From: Oscillospiraceae bacterium
GTDB lineage: Bacteria; Bacillota; Clostridia; Oscillospirales; Acutalibacteraceae
Reading direction: 5' to 3'
NCBI GenBank assembly: GCA_015066045.1
Contig: SVPD01000004.1
Coordinates: 19,854-83,853, forward strand
DNA: 64,000 bases
Within the stretch, counting starts at the first letter, position 1. Every line of letters starts with the position of its first letter. Below are positions 63,975 to 64,000 of this stretch, piece by piece. The position numbers and the translations under genes were made by a program. The notes below the pieces were generated by a model that saw only the letters and a list, made by a program, of their open reading frames with translations, ran no database searches and was not told the origin of the DNA.

Positions 63975-64000
63975 CACTTCATCAAACCAAAAAAATATCT

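Overview
The window looks like a piece of chromosome from a low- to mid-GC, Gram-positive, strictly anaerobic Clostridia member, most like a gut Oscillospirales/Ruminococcaceae bacterium. This rests on gene content (dnaA-dnaN-yaaA-recF-remB-gyrB block, rpmH-rnpA-yidD-yidC-khpB block, K+-dependent membrane pyrophosphatase, paired GlgC/GlgD, FeoAB, queH, radical-SAM and ferredoxin-type enzymes), strong Shine-Dalgarno sequences and TTGACA-17-TATAAT promoters. It is inference: there is no rRNA gene, and I saw no tRNA, CRISPR array, prophage or transposase gene.

Layout. 1-6.7 kb: replication-initiation block on the minus strand (a partial membrane protein at the left edge, then gyrB, remB, recF, yaaA, dnaN, dnaA read right to left). 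6.9-15.6 kb: about 9 kb of other genes (ogg, nth, hppA, a sugar symporter, a secreted Thr/Ala/Pro-rich protein, a TPR/zinc-ribbon pair) lying between dnaA and rpmH, which are usually close neighbours; two cloverleaf-like palindromic elements lie here. 16-18.8 kb: rpmH operon on the plus strand. 19-25.6 kb: a membrane-tethered MerR regulator with a textbook 19-bp-spacer promoter, a ferritin-like protein, queH, a DUF1893-aldo/keto reductase fusion and two tandem metallophosphoesterases. 25.8-30 kb: cell-wall operon (membrane protein, MurE with a non-DAP-type specificity motif, FemX-like transferase, NrdG-like radical SAM). 30-32.7 kb: feoA-feoB-small Cys-rich protein under two DtxR-like boxes. 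32.8-36.6 kb: galT plus a GH2 beta-galactosidase. 36.7-45 kb: ATPase, PPP-like phosphatase, ABC-F ATPase, guaB, S66 peptidase, trpS. 45.4-51.2 kb: glycogen operon glgBCDA. 51.4-58.1 kb: an XRE regulator with a long dyad operator, then a five-gene operon (SCP2-like, class III aminotransferase, split transketolase, SCP2-like) divergent from a YhhN/lysoplasmalogenase-family gene. 58-64 kb: kinase, radical SAM, glycyl-tRNA synthetase, lipoprotein, PAP2 phosphatase, YfcE phosphodiesterase, three small genes and a TSCPD protein.

The best candidate for an undescribed system is the 52.2-58.1 kb region. A transketolase whose acceptor-site Asp is replaced by Ala, a ketone/aldehyde aminotransferase and two duplicated-domain SCP2-like lipid-binding proteins sit opposite a YhhN-family protein, a family known to release fatty aldehydes. 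In sequence these activities could convert a fatty aldehyde to a 1,3-dihydroxy-2-ketone and then to a 2-amino-1,3-diol, a sphingoid-base-like lipid made without serine palmitoyltransferase. This is a hypothesis from gene content and one motif, not a demonstrated pathway.

Other signals: a DnaA with an unusual DNA-recognition motif matched by TTTTCCACA boxes (three clustered before guaB), several families of multi-hairpin intergenic elements and a repeated terminator cassette.
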